A program made the translations under genes and the position numbers. The notes beneath the pieces are model-generated. The model was not told the origin of the DNA and ran no database searches. It worked only from the letters and a program-made list of their open reading frames with translations. 64,000 nucleotides of DNA from an uncultured Microbulbifer sp. (lineage in GTDB: Bacteria > Pseudomonadota > Gammaproteobacteria > Pseudomonadales > Cellvibrionaceae), in assembly GCF_947498635.1 (NCBI RefSeq), contig NZ_CANMKV010000021.1, positions 1-64,000 of the forward strand, read 5' to 3'. Positions 61,838 through 64,000 of the stretch are shown here, one piece after another (the stretch's first letter is position 1; the number at the start of each line of letters is the position of its first letter).

Positions 61838-63703
61838 TCAGACGTCGACAACTTCGGATTCTGCTACGGCCTTCAGGGGGTTGGGCATTGTGTGGTAGAT
61901 CGAGAGCGGATCTTCGGTAGTCGTTTCATTCATACCGATAACGGCACACTGAAAATTACCCTTAGCCCATATCTCGTCAGAGTTGAGTAGGTATTCCAGG
62001 CAGCTGTGATCGCGACGCTGACCTTCATCCAGTAACTGCAAGCGCTCGCGTAACTGACGCAAAAGCGCCCGCTCAGAAATCAAACCCGCGGCGGAAAGTG
62101 CGCAAATCAAACCAAAACAACTGTTAACGATGAGGTAGTAAACAAATAGGCGATTTGCCATCTGCTCATCAATTACATTTTCACTGCTCTGCGCCAGGTT
62201 GGGCAGGTACGGCTTGAGCAGCTTTTCGCCGAGACGGCTATAACCGCTGCCCTGGCAGTCTCTGAAAAAACCGGAAACAGGCAAGGCGCCGTCGAAGGAC
62301 AAAATCAGATTTTGTTGGTGAGCACCGAATAAAATACCAAAATCGGCCTGGGCGATGAGTAAAGGCTCGATCACTGCATCGAGGAAAGCGTTAAACCACC
62401 GCTTGCTCGCCGCTTCAATAGAGATACTCTCCTCCGCCGCAAGGCGTTGAACAAGTTGGGCCGCCCTGCAGGGAGATCCATCCGGGTGATCCTGGGTGAG
62501 AGTGGCCAGTAGGCAGGTATTTTCTGCCGACTCTGCCAGGAAAGGGTTTTCCCGGAACATCACCAGGCTTTCTATAATTTGCTCGCCTCGATTATCGGCA
62601 AGCATCAGATACGCTGGCTCGGCCAATACCTGGAACCGCGGATAGCGGCTGGAAAATTCCTGGCCCAACGGCGTATCGCGTACCTTTAGTACCTCTAATC
62701 CACGCACCATTTCTTTGGGCTGTAGGGTGCGCACCGAATTCGTCAGCCGCAAACTAAGGGAAAACTTGAGCATATAAGGGCTCTTGCCGCTATAAATAGC
62801 ACGCAGTGACGAGGTCGCGCGCCAGGATTCACCGCCCTCACCCAGCTCAATAATTTTTCCGTGCGCAAGTAACTCGGCAACTCTGGGATCTTCACACAAC
62901 TGGCGCCACTGCCAGGGGTGGGCCGGAATGGCAACAAATCCTTCTGGTGCCTCGGGAGCGCCATCGGCGTTGCGGACGACATCGGCAAACTGCGCCTCAC
63001 TAATTTGCGCCCCACTGGCTCCGCGTAAATACTGAGGATCCACCCCCAACCACTGCAGGGTAAAGCTATTGCCAAATTCCGGCGCGTATTGCTCGGCATC
63101 CGTATCCGTAAAAGGATCGCGACTTTTTGGTGTTGGGTGAATTGAATGACCACATAAAAGAGCCTGTTCCGCCTCGGCAAATGTCAGCGGCTGGCCAAAG
63201 AGTTTTTCCGTATCGGCGCTGCGTGCGGCCAATGCCTGGGCCATATTTTTCACACTGGCTGAGACCCGGCGGGTGAATTGCGCCCTGGACTCTGCCGCGG
63301 CACCGGGGAAGAATGCGGGCTCTTGTGCAACCAATTGCGCGGCCTCAGCCAGCTCGATCGCCTTACAGGCACCTTCCGCTGTTCGCCATACCATGGGCAA
63401 GGCAAATTGGTGCCGGCCACACTCACTGCGATATAAAGCATTTAGCCAAAGCTCAGCACCGGTTGCCGGCAGGGGAACCCCCACCGCAGGTACTCTGATG
63501 CCTTCTGGGAGCTGCTCGTCAGCCTGTTCGTGCCAGGTGCCACTATCGGTCTCTCGCAGCAGTGCGTTGAAGAAGCAGTTGGCTGACATTCTTTCCGCGG
63601 CCATATTGACCTGAGTATCCCCAGCGGTCATAACTGAGTTTTGAGCAAAAGCATCGCCATCGACACAGCCGGCTCGAGCCGCATCGGATTGAGGATTATT
63701 CAT
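61838..63703 (-). CDS. iucA: NRPS-independent siderophore synthetase (IucA-like)
   Basis: A 621-residue synthetase that couples the first hydroxamate to citrate. IucA_IucC domain blocks are GHSIHPTPKSRDPF, VAIPAHPWQWRQL, LKFSLSLRLTNSVRTL; the C-terminal part has LLIAQADFGILFGAHQQNLILSFDGALPVSGFFRDCQGSGYS. It carries an N-terminal extension of about 45 residues relative to E. coli IucA, so the true start could be one of the internal ATGs; I use ATG 63703. It is the first gene of the operon, next to the Fur-like box. Confidence 0.9.
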   Translation of the reverse strand: MNNPQSDAARAGCVDGDAFAQNSVMTAGDTQVNMAAERMSANCFFNALLRETDSGTWHEQADEQLPEGIRVPAVGVPLPATGAELWLNALYRSECGRHQFALPMVWRTAEGACKAIELAEAAQLVAQEPAFFPGAAAESRAQFTRRVSASVKNMAQALAARSADTEKLFGQPLTFAEAEQALLCGHSIHPTPKSRDPFTDTDAEQYAPEFGNSFTLQWLGVDPQYLRGASGAQISEAQFADVVRNADGAPEAPEGFVAIPAHPWQWRQLCEDPRVAELLAHGKIIELGEGGESWRATSSLRAIYSGKSPYMLKFSLSLRLTNSVRTLQPKEMVRGLEVLKVRDTPLGQEFSSRYPRFQVLAEPAYLMLADNRGEQIIESLVMFRENPFLAESAENTCLLATLTQDHPDGSPCRAAQLVQRLAAEESISIEAASKRWFNAFLDAVIEPLLIAQADFGILFGAHQQNLILSFDGALPVSGFFRDCQGSGYSRLGEKLLKPYLPNLAQSSENVIDEQMANRLFVYYLIVNSCFGLICALSAAGLISERALLRQLRERLQLLDEGQRRDHSCLEYLLNSDEIWAKGNFQCAVIGMNETTTEDPLSIYHTMPNPLKAVAESEVVDV

Positions 63704-63734
63704 GGTGGTGATTCTTTTTTGAGCTAAATCTAAG

Positions 63735-63753
63735 TGAGAATGGTTTGCATTTA
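63735..63753. promoter_or_regulatory. Fur box-like site of the siderophore operon
   Basis: TGAGAATGGTTTGCATTTA, 32 bp upstream of iucA, resembles the GAGAATGATTTGCATT variants of the Fur consensus seen in proteobacteria. It lies between the divergent iucA and the right-edge gene and could control both. Confidence 0.6.
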
Positions 63754-63896
63754 GTATATGATGCAGGTAAATTCCGCGCACTTCAAGCCCGCCGCTAGAG
63801 AAATTGTCTGGCTGTGAACTCTTACACAGGAAAGGTTCACGCTTTTCCTTTGCGGTTTCTTTTATTTATTTGTTGCGGAGCCCCGGATGCGGCCAC

Positions 63897-64000
63897 CTCT
63901 GAATTCCCCAAAAAATCACCAGCGTAAAATCAATATGGTGGTGGCCAGCCAGGGCGCCGCCCAGGTAGTGCTGCTCACTCAGATTCCACTGATTGTCGAG
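63897..64000 (+). CDS. Start of a gene divergent from iucA, possibly an MFS transporter (runs off right edge)
   Basis: An ATG at 63897 preceded by GCGGAG opens a frame to the window end (34 codons): MRPPLNSPKNHQRKINMVV, then ASQGAAQVVLLTQIPLIVE. A positively charged N-terminus followed by a mildly hydrophobic stretch would fit a major-facilitator siderophore transporter, common beside iuc genes, but too little is visible to be sure. It shares the Fur-like control region with iucA. Confidence 0.5.

Overview
The window looks like chromosomal DNA of a marine gammaproteobacterium, most likely a Microbulbifer/Cellvibrionales-type organism. This is inferred from gene content (miaB-phoH-ybeY-corC-lnt and leuS-lptE-holA in gammaproteobacterial order, an Entner-Doudoroff cluster with a Pseudomonas-like gap, a curli operon, an aerobactin-type operon), not from a marker gene. 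No rRNA, tRNA, insertion sequence or CRISPR array was recognised.

Region by region. 1-2453 (-): N-terminal part of an Rhs/YD-repeat polymorphic-toxin protein that runs off the left edge. 3254-10748 (-): central carbon module edd-zwf-pgl-eda-gap-pyk, the whole route from glucose-6-phosphate to pyruvate except the middle glycolytic steps. Two HexR-like palindromes and a promoter-like sequence lie upstream of edd. 11564-14844: a LacI-family regulator and, convergent to it, nagBII-nagA for amino-sugar catabolism. 15139-17446 (+): a DUF6279-type lipoprotein and a MocR-like aminotransferase. 17507-19980 (-): a translationally coupled pair, a PlcP/LpxH-like metallophosphoesterase and a bifunctional OlsF ornithine-lipid acyltransferase. 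20319-33797: housekeeping genes (DUF1820, miaB, phoH, ybeY, corC, lnt, an epimerase, a DUF218 membrane protein, ybeL-like, leuS, lptE, holA).

33889-38337 (-): a one-direction curli cluster csgD-E-F-G-B-A with a very long CsgA of about 31 eleven-residue units. 39034-40692 (+): AidB-like acyl-CoA dehydrogenase. 40773-50309: a phosphonate island with a TonB-dependent receptor, an MFS-like transporter, an FAD amine oxidase, a PhnZ-like HD protein, PhnX, a GntR/UTRA regulator and a secreted alkaline-phosphatase-superfamily enzyme fused to a hemopexin propeller. A shared 14-bp palindrome (CTGGnCTAGnCCAG) stands before the receptor, the transporter operon and the secreted enzyme, tying them into one regulon. 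50314-55982 (-): an SDR, an Orn/Lys/Arg decarboxylase, a NUDIX hydrolase, PldA and an unknown protein. 56606-57544 (+): an orphan protein with DNase I/EEP-type motifs. 57690-63703 (-): iucABCD-type hydroxamate-citrate siderophore operon with a Fur-like box, divergent from the start of another gene, possibly an MFS transporter, at the right edge.

How the parts connect. The phosphonate island would supply phosphorus from C-P compounds, taken up across the outer membrane by a dedicated receptor. The PlcP-like/OlsF pair would spare phosphorus by replacing phospholipids with ornithine lipids. Together with the iron-scavenging operon this fits a nutrient-poor marine surface-attached life, to which the long curli fibres also belong. 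The stretch from about 33.8 to 48.5 kb is visibly richer in A+T than its flanks.
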